A stretch of DNA of 64,000 nt, taken from the NCBI GenBank assembly GCA_905116865.2, contig CAJHNH020000813.1, positions 609,001 through 673,000 on the forward strand, written 5' to 3'. The notes beneath the pieces were generated by a model. That model worked only from the letters and a program-made list of their open reading frames with translations, was not told where the DNA came from and searched no databases. The position numbers and the translations under genes are program-made. Below, piece after piece: positions 42,580 through 54,499 of this stretch (positions are counted from its first letter, which is position 1; every line of letters starts with the position of its first letter). This stretch comes from Candidula unifasciata (Eukaryota > Mollusca > Gastropoda > Stylommatophora > Geomitridae).

Positions 42580-43425
42580 ATGCAGCCTGCAGCAGACGTC
42601 ACCAACCTGGACCTGGACGTGCCGACGGACGCGTTCCCTGGAGGAAGGATACACCGGACAGGTAATACGATCATTGTGTCTTTGTCCGGTGCCGATGCAG
42701 CCTCCAGGGCGGCGACCGCCTGGCTGACCAGCGTCCTGATAGGCCCAGTCGGAGTGCCTATCCACGGGATAGCGGCGCTGTACCGCTACTCGAAGACCAC
42801 CGAGTGGTACCTCACCCTCACTGAAGCAGCTCACAGGACTCACTACGATCTCCTGCACAATGCGCGGAAAACAGTGGAGGGTGTAGATGTTCTTCTAGAA
42901 CATCTAGACAAAGTAAGAACAAAAATCTGCATCAATTGGATGCCAGTCACAGCCACGGAAGCGACCGTGAAAAAAATCATCACTGGAATCACGGGAGACG
43001 AAGATCCCGAAACGTACCAAACAAAACACGGCATCGACAGATGGCATGCCTCCGTGAGGGAGACAAAACCGATCCCTCATTATGTTAACATGAGGCATCC
43101 GGCGCTCCCCGGCGGCAAACACCAGCTCTGGGTCACTGTGCCAGGAAGAAGGACGAATTGTCCTCACTGCGGGCACAATGACCACTGGGCAAACAAGTGC
43201 CCTACAAGGAGGAGACGACCCGAACCAGCAACTGCACCCATTCCGGAGGAGGTTCTTCCACCCCAGGAAGAGGCGGCAGTCGCTACGGAAGTGATATCGC
43301 AGTCCTCAACAGAAGAAGAAGAAGGCACACAGACCAAAGGCAAGAAGCAGAAGAAAGACAAAAAGCGAAGCCGCCAGAAGGCCAGCTCCAACGAAACTTC
43401 ACCTGCTGCGAAAAGAGAGAACTAA
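42580..43425 (+). CDS. LINE ORF1 (Gag-like) with one CCHC knuckle, intact
   Basis: 281 codons, no interruption. Residues ~20-200 form a conserved region with IIVSLSGADAASRAATAWLT and INWMPVTATEATVKKIITGI; at ~206-219 lies a single zinc knuckle, CPHCGHNDHWANKC (Cx2Cx4Hx4C). The C-terminus is acidic then Lys-rich (KGKKQKKDKKRSRQKASS). Related, frameshifted copy at 47571-48253. The organisation suits an RNA-binding ORF1 of an L1/Tx1-like or Jockey-like LINE; the clade is not settled. Intactness and higher GC than its surroundings suggest a young insertion. A U2-like fragment lies upstream and no ORF2 follows. Confidence 0.8.
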   Translation: MQPAADVTNLDLDVPTDAFPGGRIHRTGNTIIVSLSGADAASRAATAWLTSVLIGPVGVPIHGIAALYRYSKTTEWYLTLTEAAHRTHYDLLHNARKTVEGVDVLLEHLDKVRTKICINWMPVTATEATVKKIITGITGDEDPETYQTKHGIDRWHASVRETKPIPHYVNMRHPALPGGKHQLWVTVPGRRTNCPHCGHNDHWANKCPTRRRRPEPATAPIPEEVLPPQEEAAVATEVISQSSTEEEEGTQTKGKKQKKDKKRSRQKASSNETSPAAKREN

Positions 43426-43452
43426 GAAACCCCAGAAACGACAGCAGCCGCC

Positions 43453-43710
43453 GTGAGTGAGGAGACTTCATCCGGCTCAGAATGGGAGGATACAGAGCCT
43501 CACCTGAAAGACATAATATGTCCAGAATGTTCGGCATTATCAACTTCATATTCACACGCGAACACCAACGTACATTGCGTTAGATGTCATCTACTACTGG
43601 CAAAGCCCTCGAAAATAGGACGACAAATAGTGTATCAACGGAAATGCCAAGGAAGAAGCAGACCACTCAAACAGTACGGAACCCTCTCTTGGTGCAAACC
43701 CAAAAAATGA
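43453..43710 (+). CDS. Small ORF with a zinc-ribbon-like motif
   Basis: 85 codons starting MSEETSSGSEWEDTEPHLKD. The core has two Cys pairs, CPEC and CVRC, 15 residues apart (Cx2C-x15-Cx2C), followed by a basic C-terminus. It starts 28 bases after the ORF1 stop in a different frame. It may be a third small protein of the element or the residual C-terminal part of ORF1 reached by frameshift. Confidence 0.45.
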   Translation: MSEETSSGSEWEDTEPHLKDIICPECSALSTSYSHANTNVHCVRCHLLLAKPSKIGRQIVYQRKCQGRSRPLKQYGTLSWCKPKK

Positions 43711-43799
43711 GTGGAGTCCCCCCTCTCTTCATTTTTCCCCGCCCCAAAGCTTTTCCTTTCACTTTGTTTTGTTACTTGTCCATTTCTTTTTCTGTAATT

Positions 43800-44720
43800 T
43801 GAATAAAATTTTTGAAACGCACTCACAAAACAACACAACAATAACACGCACAAACGGCAACGATTGTAAAAACAGACTTACAAAAATACTAGCAACATAC
43901 AAATCGTGAAACGACCAACATCGCTCCAGTCACCGGGACTCCTTATTCAGACAGTATTTGTCTGTTTAATTCAAAACTTACTTGGTTATTTAGAAATCAG
44001 GTTTGGTGACTTTACTCTCCTGTTATCCAGCATAATCGTTTGGAACCCATAGATAGAGTTAGAGTCAGAACTTTTCACTGAGTCAGCAACACTGGGGTGC
44101 AACAGTACTTCAAGGGTCGCAGACATTCCTGCGGCCTCTGTAGAACCTATCTTCTTCTCTTATCTATCTCTTTTGAATTGATCCAAGGGTAAGAGTACCT
44201 AATTGCTCCGCGTAACGACATACCTACTTAGTCTATATTGTCTTCTCACTATTATCTTTTATGATCTTTAACGGTTCCTCATTTTCTCTTATATCTACCT
44301 AAACTACTCTTTCATACCTTTAAGCCTTACACCACCCATCGGGGAAATCACCCTGGGACACATCCAACAAACAAAACCCATGAGATAGAAGAGAAACCCA
44401 GCAAAACATTTTCCATGACAGAAATGCCAAAGAAAAGGGAAAGAATCCACAGCACACCCGATGACCGGGAGAAGGTATAAAATGACAATACCACCAAACA
44501 ACCAATCCACATCAACTGACATCATCATACATTCATTGCTTGCTCAACCGTCTGATAAGCCACTTGTGTCTCGACTCGTCGCCCGCTAACTACCCATTTG
44601 TTGCCTGATTCTCGATAGCTAGATACTGGACAACTACTCGCTTGATATTCGGCTGAGGTTGTCTCGACTAAGCTATCGGGGTCGTCTGCGTTTGGGTTAT
44701 TAGCAGCCCAAATACACACC
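43800..44720. other. Spacer between two ORF1s
   Basis: AATAAAATTTTTG at 43802 could be the polyadenylation site of the element above. Nothing else recognised. Confidence 0.35.
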
Positions 44721-44733
44721 ATTGTTGAAATGA

Positions 44734-46382
44734 TTGTTGGATACTGACTGGGGAGCACGCTTGGTGTCCTTTTTAGGATACTTAACAAGCTTTGCCGACC
44801 TGTCAGTTGAAAGCTTTTGCCAAGTACCTGATCTACCCACACTGACAAGATGGGAGGTGGCCGAGGTAAAAACTGCCAGCAGAAACCTAGCCAGAGCCAG
44901 AGCCAGCGCTGAGATACCAGATCTACACCGGCCAACAAGGAGGTAGCACCTGACGTCGCACCAGCCCTTACGGTGCAGGTGATACCAGCACTGACTGACG
45001 TCCCTATCGAGACGCCAGCCTCACCTACCCAGACACCGCCAGCCTCCGATGTAGCCCCGGTCGAGGCAGCATCACACTCAGAAGTCATCCCTCGTGGCGC
45101 GAGACCCACCAACACCCGACCACTCAGGCAGCAGCAGCGACCGGGAGCCCACATTGCAGAAGTTGTACAGTGCTCACGCTGTAATAAGGCGTGGCACACA
45201 GCCGCAACTTGCCACAGCAGCCCAGCATGTCGCTACTGTTCCAAGCCGCACAAATTCAAGGAGTGCCCCCTGGCCAAGGAGGACCCTGACTTCACAAAAC
45301 CCAACCCAAGCAGACGATGCTCAAACTGTGGAAGGGATCACAGCGCGAGGTACCTGGGTTGTCCGTACCTCAAGCAGATGAAGATGGCGATGACTAATGC
45401 CGGACCCAGACACCAGCAGAGGTACGAGGCACCCAGACTGAGCACCACAGAAAGCCAACCCACTCGCCCAGCCAAAAACAGAACACCAGAGAAGAAGGAG
45501 ATTACCATCAGAGACCCTGAATTGATGCACGCGATAACCGAACTGAAGGCAGAACTGCAGAAGGTGAAAGTTACCGCCGCCGCCGAGAAAGCAGAGACGC
45601 ACGATTTAATCTCCGTTTCTAGGAGAAATTAAAACCCTGAAAGACGACAGGAAAGAGTACACTGCGCAGCTAAGCGAAAACCAGAAAAAAGCCACAGCAA
45701 CAAAAGATAGCGTAGCGTCAGCACTCTAATTGCAAGTTTGGTAGCAGCCCAGATAGCAGATGAAAGACGCAGACAGGAGGAGAGAGAGGAGAGAAGCAGA
45801 GAGATGGCAGTGCTGAAAGAAGCGAGAGAGGACGCACACAGAGAGGTCATCCGACTTGTGCAGGCTAAAGCAGAAGCAGTCGCGGCTGAGATGGCTACCA
45901 GAACAGAGCGCAACCTTTTACAGAAAGAAAGGGCTGCAGTCAGCATAGCAACAAAGAAACTAAGTGTCAGCAGGGCTGACAAAAGCACCCACACAGACAA
46001 GTTACCACAGAAGGCTGATAAAGGCACAGCCACTGAAGCAAAAACAGTAAAACATCAGGCGCAGCTGACTGAACCCTTCAAAGGCACAGACCAGGAAACA
46101 GAAGCCCATAGTGAGGAGCACAGCCTCAAGGTGCTGATGACCCTCCTCGAGGCCACCAAAGAGGAAAGACGTCAACTTGACAAAAAGATGGAAGCAGACA
46201 AAATCATACAAGAACAACTGGCAGAGGCATGGGCCCGAGTAGAACCTTACAAAATAGAGGAGATTGACGAAGAAATGAGAAACACATACTGGAGATTTAA
46301 AAAGACCACAACAAACGAGCAGACCCACTGGAAGCAAACACCCCAAGGCAAGCGAGGTAGACGGAAGAACTCCCAATACTAA
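44734..46382 (+). pseudogene. Jockey-like ORF1 (Gag-like) with three CCHC knuckles, frameshifted
   Basis: N-terminal piece 44734-44946, main frame 44973-45632, C-terminal frame 45738-46382, so at least two frameshifts. The main frame carries a Pro/Thr-rich linker, then CSRCNKAWHTAATC, CRYCSKPHKFKEC and CSNCGRDHSARYLGC. The 45738 frame is a long Glu/Lys/Arg coiled coil. The same architecture, in worse condition, is on the minus strand at 36.1-37.4 kb. No endonuclease or RT follows. Confidence 0.75.
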
Positions 46383-46399
46383 AGAAGACACATTAGAAA

Positions 46400-46770
46400 C
46401 CAGCTACCAATAAATACCGCACAAGCCGCCATGACAGATGAGCAAGCTCGCCCACCAACCCGGAGAAACCTCACAGCTCGCAACCAGCCAGGCATGATGT
46501 CCACCGCCAAATTGACTACCACCCATACCCGATCCAGGCCATCCCAGGCTATGGTCTGCCCTTTTTAGGGCAGACCGGGATCCCTTCCTACACTCTGAAA
46601 GCAACAGCAACCTCAGGCGTAATATAAACGCTGCAAAAGAAACTTGACGCTAATTGGAAAACGAATTCCAAACATCTAAACACAGCCTTCGATATAACCA
46701 CTGCTAAAACTAGGAGCCGGTTGAAAGAAGCGCAAATTTAGTTTTTATTTTTACCAACACCAAGTACCAC
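46400..46770 (+). mobile_element. Sequence downstream of ORF1
   Basis: A 45-codon frame (MTDEQARPPTRRNLTARNQP) starts at 46431; no ORF2 domain is found. Confidence 0.3.
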
Positions 46771-47480
46771 AACCAATCACAAAAGACAAGGCTGAAGAGA
46801 AAGACACTGGGAGCTTCTGCTCCGCGAAAATTCCAGACACACTCCAATGCCAAGAAAGAAGACACAGAGTGCAGCAAGTTCTGCTCCATAAAATGCTCGG
46901 AAAAAACCTCCAACCTTCACTGCTGAGGAGGAAGATAATGTGGTTGGCAACTTCTGCTCCACACAATCCTCCGATACACCTCGATCCCTAGATAAAGCTT
47001 GTGTTAACGAAGAACAATTCAAAACTTATACTGAGAGCGAAGTCAACACAAGTGCAATGGAGGACGAGGTTAAAAACACGGAGTCAGAGGATAGTTTATC
47101 CGAGACTTTATCTGATTCCGCCCTTTCATTCCCGGAAAACGTTTTTTAATCTTTTTTCATATAACTTTTTGATATGTGTTTTCAAGGATCACTTGATTTG
47201 TGAAATATTATTAACATATTGGGATCACTTGATTTGTGATATATCATCAACCAAAATTACTTTATTTGTTATTTTATTCTTAACTTACTGAATTCGCCCC
47301 TCCCTTTAAAAAAATTATTTATTTTGAAAAATGGATGATGATATTCATATTTTAAGTGTCAATATATTTGGAATAACAACAAAACTAAAACACATCACAC
47401 ACATGATATACAAATATAAACCAGACTTTGTATTAATAAGGAAACAAACATCAAACAAAAAATATCTAGAAACCTAATAA
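46770..47480 (+). mobile_element. L1/Tx1-like LINE fragment: ORF1 end and endonuclease start
   Basis: 46790-46990 has three diverged tandem blocks each containing CTTCTGCTCC. The frame 46940-47149 is acidic (EDEVKNTESEDSLSETLSDS). At 47330 a new frame opens MDDDIHILSVNIFGITTKLK, then YKYKPDFVLI, matching the first strand and the catalytic Asn region of APE-type LINE endonucleases. It stops after ~45 residues. Confidence 0.55.
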
Positions 47481-47570
47481 CATCATTCCTGAGGATATTA
47501 TTTTCTTTTCTGACTGTGAATAACAATTTGTGGTTTTACTTTTCAAATTTCTCAGTGATTTACAAAGTAA

Positions 47571-48253
47571 GTGAAGAACATGGCAAGCGAAAATATTGTT
47601 AAATGCATTAAGATTAATGCAGGTAAAACATTTGAGGGTGGATTGATCCATAGCACGGATAGGTTGGCAATTACTGTGTCGAGACCACAAATAGGTCGTG
47701 TGAATCACATGTTGGTGGCCAGTTTGTTGATGGGGCCGTGCGGGGTTATCGGTATGGTATCTCATCCATCTACCGCTTTCAAGACCACAAAATATTGTAT
47801 GCTACCCTGACATCAGAAGCGAAACCAGCTCATTATGAACGTCTGCACGGGATGAGACATGAGCTGCAAGACCCTAAAGTTTCCATTGATATTGAGCACT
47901 TGGGGAAACAGAAAACGAAGGATTTAATTCACTGGATGCCGACTTCAGCAAAGCAGGTAGAAGTGCAGAAAATTGCTGCAGATTTTTCTAGAGATGCTAA
48001 TGCAGAAGTCTACAAACTAAAGAATAGCACTGACAGGTGGTTACTGCTGTGCAACCCAACAAACCACCTCTTACGTTACGTAGAAATGGAGATGATTGGG
48101 GAGGGGGAAAACCTCCACTGCCTGATGATCACTATGAGTGGTCGACGGACCACCTGTACCATTTGTGAAGAGGACTCACACTGGACCTATCAATGTCCAA
48201 CTAAACAACCTCCACAGAAAAACCAAAAACCAGCACAACGAGCCCTAGTCTAG
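47571..48253 (+). pseudogene. LINE ORF1 with one CCHC knuckle, frameshifted
   Basis: Frames 47571-47810 and 47738-48253 together parallel the intact ORF1 at 42580-43425: GGLIHSTDRLAITVS, LMGPCGVIG, IHWMPTSAKQVEVQKI, and knuckle CTICEEDSHWTYQC (Cx2Cx4Hx4C). One frameshift lies near 47745. Confidence 0.72.
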
Positions 48254-48580
48254 AAAATTCAGCCCCAGCGAAGCCAAGTATGGTTCAGAAATAATAAAGC
48301 CAGGTCCAACGAACAAATTTCTAACCCCCTTCGAAAAAACATGCAAACATCCCAAAGCCTCGTTTGTGTCATGAGGGAGAAGACATAGAAAATGTCCATG
48401 TCAACAAAAAAAAAAGGAGATCATTCAGCGAAACACTTACAGGCTTCGTGCCAAAGAACTGCATGGCTGTTGGGTGAACAGTTGTTAACGAAGGTAGTCA
48501 GGTCGTTGTAGGGGCGACGCCTGCTGGTGGATGTAATGTCCTAAGTCCCTTCCCCAGCTAATAGTGAGGGTACTGCTGGG

Positions 48581-50104
48581 GTGACCATTTTTAACCCTCA
48601 GATAATGCTTCAGGTCAAAATGGATGCTAGGCACAGCCACTTTTTTTTTTTTTTTTTAATCCATGGCAAATGTTTTTTTCATGGCTGTCTGTTTCATGGC
48701 CACCACAAATGTCGCCTTACTGAAGGGTTGGACACAAATCCTGTTAAAAAAAAGCTTTTGAGTGTGTTGTATGAGAAAAGACAAGAAATAACTAAATATT
48801 TGAGGGAGGAAGTGGGAGTTCCAGTAGTGGAAATGTGAGTGGGGAAAAATGAAAAAGTCTGCCCCTATCGCTAAATTCTTGCATGCTACTTTTCCTCGTC
48901 TCACTTCCTCTTGGAAACACGGTGCTATCACAAAATAAAAAAAATTATAGCTACTGTTCTTGACGGTTCTTTCTTCGGTCTTGTTGAATGTGACATTTCT
49001 GTTCCCGACAACCTAAAGCCCTATTTTAAAGAAATTACCCCGGTCTTCAAAAACACTAACGTGACTAGAGACGATATAGGTCCCTTCATGCACAAAAACG
49101 CTGTCGAGCATAAGCTGCTGACGAGTCCCCGATGAACCTTAGTGGGGAATTATACCGGTACTAAAATTATGCTAGCGACACCACTATCAAAGGACTAGTG
49201 GTGATCAATATGTATCAAATTGTAGAGTACCAGCCAGTAGCCTGCTTTGAGACGTTTGGGAAGACTGTTTCTGACGCTAGACGACAGGCGGATAGTGACC
49301 CTTCGTATAGTATAAAGGGTGAAACCCTGAAATTTTTAGGTAACTCAGCGTACAGCAAGACATTGACCAACAAAGCCAAACATTCTAATGTGTCCTACTG
49401 CCTCGACAAGACTGTTCCAAAAAAGATAAATGACCCTCTCTTTAAACAGATGACATAACTTTCAGAAAACCTTTTCGAGGTAGAGTTGTTGAAAAAATAC
49501 AATTGTATGGAATTTGCCGCTTCAGATAGGGTTCTTTGTTTACCAGTACGCCAAGTTGTGCGTGTTAGCCTTTTATTATGATTTTCTAGAAAAGTACATA
49601 GACGGATCAGATTTTCAGTTGGGTGAGCTGGATATGGATTCTCTTTATTCAGCGCTCAATAGGACAGTCTTTCAGAAGTTGTTAGGCCTAACCTTAGAGC
49701 CCAATATTTGGAAGAAATGACCATTGGTTCCCTTCAGAAGTCTGTTCTGACCCCTTTTTATTTCAGGTGAAGATAGTGTCCCCGTAGGCTGTCAGGATTG
49801 TTGTAAGACACAAAAATACGAGAAGAGAGCCCTGGGGTTGTTTAAGTTAGAGTATGAGGGGGACGGGCTGATATCGCTCTGTAGTAAAACATACCACTGT
49901 TTCAGTAAATACGACAAAACCAGCACCAAAGAGCTCAGCAAACACCACAATATATTAAATAAAGAAACTTTTTTACAAGTACTCAACACACAGCAATCCC
50001 AAGGAGGCATCAATGAAGGTTTTAGAACACGGGGAGCCTCTATCTTTACTTATAACCAACACAGAGATTCTCTATCTTACTTTTATATTAGGTCCCAGGT
50101 CTGA
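48581..50104 (+). pseudogene. Protein-primed DNA polymerase B fragments (Maverick/Polinton-type)
   Basis: Successive broken frames (48911-49135, 49198-49458, 49514-49720, 49838-50104) follow the order of the family-B polymerase common in Maverick/Polinton elements and related adintoviruses. A palm segment has LKFLGNSAYSKT, then a motif-C-like LDMDSLY, where family B normally has DTDS, so the catalytic signature is damaged. Multiple stops and frameshifts separate the parts. No integrase, capsid or packaging ATPase is recognised nearby. It is an old, dead fragment. Confidence 0.7.
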
Positions 50105-50109
50105 ATGGT

Positions 50110-51360
50110 GTCCCGTAAGTCCTGGACAAGCGTTGTCCGAAAGTCCTACGAATGCTTCACCGCTTGTTAAGACAAGCGTGGAGCCGAAATCACATATGTC
50201 CAGAGTGGCAACGGGGTCTACATTTCCAAAGAGCAAGACTCGAAGAGTCTTTCCCAATTCAGGCTTATTTCACTGTTGAACGTTAAGGGCAAAATATCCG
50301 GCTCACACAGCATCTGATGGCAAACAAGTACATCGATACTAGTGTTCGGAAAGATGGAATCCCGGGCGTCCCTGGGTGCCTTGACCACGCGACCATGATT
50401 TGGGTGTCTATTCAGAGAGCCAAGCATGAGAGAACTCAGTTGCACGTAATATGGTTGGACCTTGCCAGCGCCTATGGGGCAGTTCCCCATAAGCTACTGT
50501 GGCAGGCGCTTCGCATGTTCCATGTACCGACAAAGATCAACATAATGATCGAGCAATATTTCTCTAAGTTCGCTTTGCGCTTCTCTACCTTGACGTTTAC
50601 TAGGAGATGGACTGAGCTCTAAGTTGGGATAGCTAAGGGGTGTACGATCTTGCCAATACTGTTCGTTATGGCCATGCAGGTCATGTTAGACAGGGCGGCC
50701 AGCTACGGACAGGGCCTTCAGATTGGGGATCACTGGATGCTGCCACAAGGTGCATTTATTAATGACAAGACTATAATCACAGGCAGTGAGGAATCTGCTT
50801 GCACGATTCTGAAAAGATTGGATGAGGTGGTCCAATGGAGCGGTATGCAATTCAAACCGCAGAAGTCGAGGAGTCTGTCAATCCTAAAAGGTAAGGTAGC
50901 GGCGACCAGTTTTACGGTGGCAAGGAATCGAATCCCCACAGTTCTAGTGCCTTAGTCGCATTTACGATTCCAAGTTATCTGATAGAGCGAAGGTCCGGCG
51001 AATACACGAGTCACTGGCTACAGGCCAGCGAGCGCAGCAGGCTGATAGGAAAGTTCAAGGTCTGGTGTCTCCAAGTTATGTTGATTCCAAAGCTCCTCTG
51101 GCCGTTGCTAGTCTATGAAGTGATGATGACTGCAGTGGAGACGATGGAGCCCAAAATCGACACAGCCATAAGGAAATGGTTGGGAGCACCGCCTTGTCTG
51201 ACTGACGTGGCTCTGTATTGTTAACAGGCTAAGCTGGTACTCCCGTTCAAATCAATAACCGAAGAGGTTAAAATCGGCAAAGTAAAACTCGCCATGCTCT
51301 TGCGCGAGTCTTCAGACCCAAATGTCACCGCTGTCCAGCCCGCTCTAAAGTCAAGTTCAG
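50110..51360 (+). pseudogene. R2/NeSL-like LINE reverse transcriptase remnant
   Basis: Pieces of one RT are spread over frames: SKSLSQFRLISLLNVKGKIF, then YIDTSVRKDGIPGVPGCLDH, LHVIWLDLASAYGAVPHKLL, a decayed palm at 50640-50780, KPQKSRSLSILKG and RNRIPTVLVP. This order is typical of restriction-like-endonuclease LINEs (R2/NeSL/Hero group). The catalytic Asp pair is not intact. Directly follows the polymerase B remnant. Confidence 0.68.
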
Positions 51361-51361
51361 G

Positions 51362-51706
51362 TTGACAGCAGAAGTACCGCAGGGCAGCGTACTGTCTCCA
51401 GTCCTGTTTCTGATCTACATAAACAACCTACCACAAGCTCTACCCAGACATGTATCCCATTCTCTTCACACAGTTGAGCCAGTGGTGTGGTACATCTATG
51501 AGTCCACTAGACCTGCCATAAGAAAACTCCAGAAAAGCCTGAACAATGTCATAAACTGGGCTAGTGAATGGGGCCTTGAAGTAAACAAGAACAAAACTGT
51601 AGCAACACTCTTCTTGCAGTTTACAAAGGAAGAAAAGTTCATACTAAAATTTAGCAATGATGCCAAGGCTTGCAGTGCTGTGTGCGCTAACAGGGTGCTT
51701 GCATAA
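51362..51706 (+). pseudogene. Jockey-like LINE reverse transcriptase palm fragment
   Basis: Reads VPQGSVLSPVLFLIYINNLP and LQKSLNNVINWASEWGLEVN, NKNKT, both conserved in Jockey-like RT. The YADD catalytic motif between them is lost (reads HTVEPVV). It joins the R2-like remnant without spacer. Confidence 0.75.
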
Positions 51707-52780
51707 GAGGCCTGGGTCCAATGTGTATTCTCTGAGGGTGTTCATGTTGCTGTGTGTTGATAGACAGTCATGAGAGTTGCATGCAAGCCATTGCCTGTAG
51801 TGTAGGAAACAGTTCAATGACAATGCCCCATGTGACCTTGCCACACGTCTAGTTTTAGATTAATCTCTCGTTCTCTCTCCTGGCCGACGGATGTGTTCAA
51901 GCGACTTCATCCATTTATTATTTCAAGAAATACATTATTCCGACATGGAATTATGCATACAATTATATGTGTGTGTGATCGTCTCTCAAGAGAATGACAA
52001 AGTTTTTAAATGTTTTTATCTGTTATAGTTATATTTCAATAACAACCAGAGCCAGGCTGAGCTCACTCACAAATCGATCAGCCCTACTCGAGATAGTACC
52101 GGAGCCTAGCCTGTGGGAAACTACAGATGCTACCAGCATTTCCGACATTCTGGAAGCCGAAAGCCCTCAAAGAGACCAGTCATCACCATCCAGTCCCGCA
52201 AAAGACAGCGTGACCTCACCTTTTTTCAAGAAGCAGCTAATGCTCCTCGCCATAAAATCCCCAAACTATCACAGACAAGATGACTATCCAGAAAGAATGT
52301 TATTTCAGCTATACTGAACCAATATCTTGCCTTACTTTAATATTCTCAAAGTGAATCAAAAACGGACAAAATTGATGGAGCAAACAAGATCCCCCGAACT
52401 TTAAGTGATTGCGGTACAAGACCCATTTTACTGTTCCTTCAGTATATACTACAGAAAGTGATAATGTTAAATACAGAATTTCAGTGGACTTCCATTTTCC
52501 AGTAATACGGCATGTTGTTGTGTTTGTGCTCATGAGCCACGACTTCCCTTTTTATCGGGCGTATTTCACTTGGACCATACTGAAATATCGACTCAAAGGC
52601 AGCGCAGAAATGCATTACACTGCAAAATATTTGTTCCAAGCCTGTGTGGTGATTATGCGCTGGGGTTTTAATGTGGGTTCGATGTGTGCGCTGCGGATAG
52701 ACGTCATGGCGGCCTTAGCAACAACATCGATGACCTCTGTGGCCAGCCGCATGTGAAAATGTAGGTCCAGAATTCTAGCT
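51707..52780. other. Spacer with two unrecognised ORFs
   Basis: 51994-52317 (107 codons) is Ser/Pro-rich in the middle (SPQRDQSSPSSPAKDSVTSP); 52409-52756 (115 codons) has a plausible mixed composition but no motif I recognise. Either may be TE-derived. Confidence 0.3.
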
Positions 52781-52786
52781 TACGCG

Positions 52787-54060
52787 ATGAAGTACGCGCG
52801 TTTGAGTTCCTCTTTACTTGCTCCACAGATACATAAAAATGATGTACACATTAAAAGGAGGAGGCCCAGAAAACATTCATTGTGCCGCAAAAATAATCAG
52901 AAAGTAAAACGTGCTGGAACCAGAAAATCACTACTGAAATCGGAAAGGATAGGTCAAAAGAATGTTCAAATTCTTTACTGGAATTGTGCCAGTGTCAAAC
53001 AAAACAACCAATCCTGGACAAATTATTATATAGTGCTGATGTGGTTTCTCTGCAAGAAACATTCCTAGGTGACAATACACTGAAACTCACAGGATTTCAT
53101 ACGTTTCAGAATAAGCTACACCGGGGACAGGCTATTCTAGTCAGAGACAATATCGAAGCCCATGAAGTTGACATGTCTAAACGGCAAAATGCCGTAATCC
53201 AGTTACAAGCTGTTACAATATGTGCAACACGGTCTTTCAAGCTGGTTAACGTCTATGTACGTAAAGGTTAAGTAAGTAGAGAAAAGTGGATGTGCCTTCA
53301 AGAAATAATGCAAACAGAAGAGAATATAGTTTTCTATGGTGATTTCAACGCTAAGTTACCAATGGGGCAACAGACATGGTGGAAATGGACCTAATCTGCC
53401 TAAACGGTGGAAGAATCACCAGGATGGCCTGTCAACCAGAAGAAGAAGACTGTGCTTTAGTTTCACCTGCACTTAGTCAAACTGTAGTTGGTATGTACTA
53501 GATAATCATGGCAACGACCACTGTCCCTCTGTTCTTGTCTTGTCCACAATTGCCTCACAGAGAAGTGGGGAGTCGCAGTTTTCTATCCTGGGCCAGGTGT
53601 GTTGCACGTGTTGTTGTTAGTCCGTGTTGCCTCAGGATCTCTGATATATTGTCTATCCATCGTACTCTCGGTCTGCCTCTTGCCCTAGGGCAGTAGTGCT
53701 GTTCGTTGTGTCCCTGTGTTATTCTTTTAAAAAAGGGTGTCAGCATACATCATAGGATCAGTTCAAACCCTTTTAAATACACATTGGAAAATGATATCAT
53801 AAGCAAGCTTAGAAAATTCAAAAGCCAACACCATGTAGGCCACACAACAACAAAAAAACAGCTGCACCAACCATTGTGGTAGAATGATGAGATTGAGCCA
53901 GCATGGGTACTTAAAAAAGACATGCTGTAAAGATCTGGCAGAAAGCACTGAAATCCACTGACTCCAGACCTACTGCGGGAATGCACACACACCTTACAGA
54001 CCACAACAGCAACCTTCAAAGCAGTTGCCCAGCAAGCCAAGGACACAACCTGGGAAATAT
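52787..54060 (+). pseudogene. LINE endonuclease domain, interrupted by an antisense LINE tail
   Basis: 52960-53400 encodes an APE-type endonuclease: ILYWNCA start, VVSLQETFL (catalytic Glu), ILVRDNI, and FYGDFNAKLP. A frameshift follows. At 53540-53746 a minus-strand LINE 3' end (RGRPRVRWIDNISEILRQHG, THLAQDRKLR) is inserted. From 53760 the plus-strand element resumes with the linker before the RT, then ends. Confidence 0.68.
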
Positions 54061-54499
54061 TTTGCCCTAAAGTGTGCCTAGGAGCACGCCAAAGGACATG
54101 ACTCCGTATCCCTGTCTAGACTGATGGACATAGGGTGCAGCCTGGAGCTGCAAGAAATGAACATTTCACTAAGGGGACACGACGTTTTATTAACCAACCC
54201 AGAACACGCGTCATCAGTCGTTTTACACTTGTGGAGCTTTTGAGGAGATCGGAGCACCTATGGATCTGTCCAGAGTGCTCTGATTATAATCCTTTCCAAT
54301 CACAGATTTTCAGTCTGAGCAATTTAGACTGCATCTTTTGTATTCAGTGGTCACATCTGAATAAAAAATATATTAAGTGGTTTCAATAAAGATGAAATTC
54401 TACATACAGCTCAACTGGAAGAAATTGATCCAAACATTCTGAGCAATCATAAGAATCTAAAGGATATATACCTAGGATAAAAACCATCAGGCAACATTT

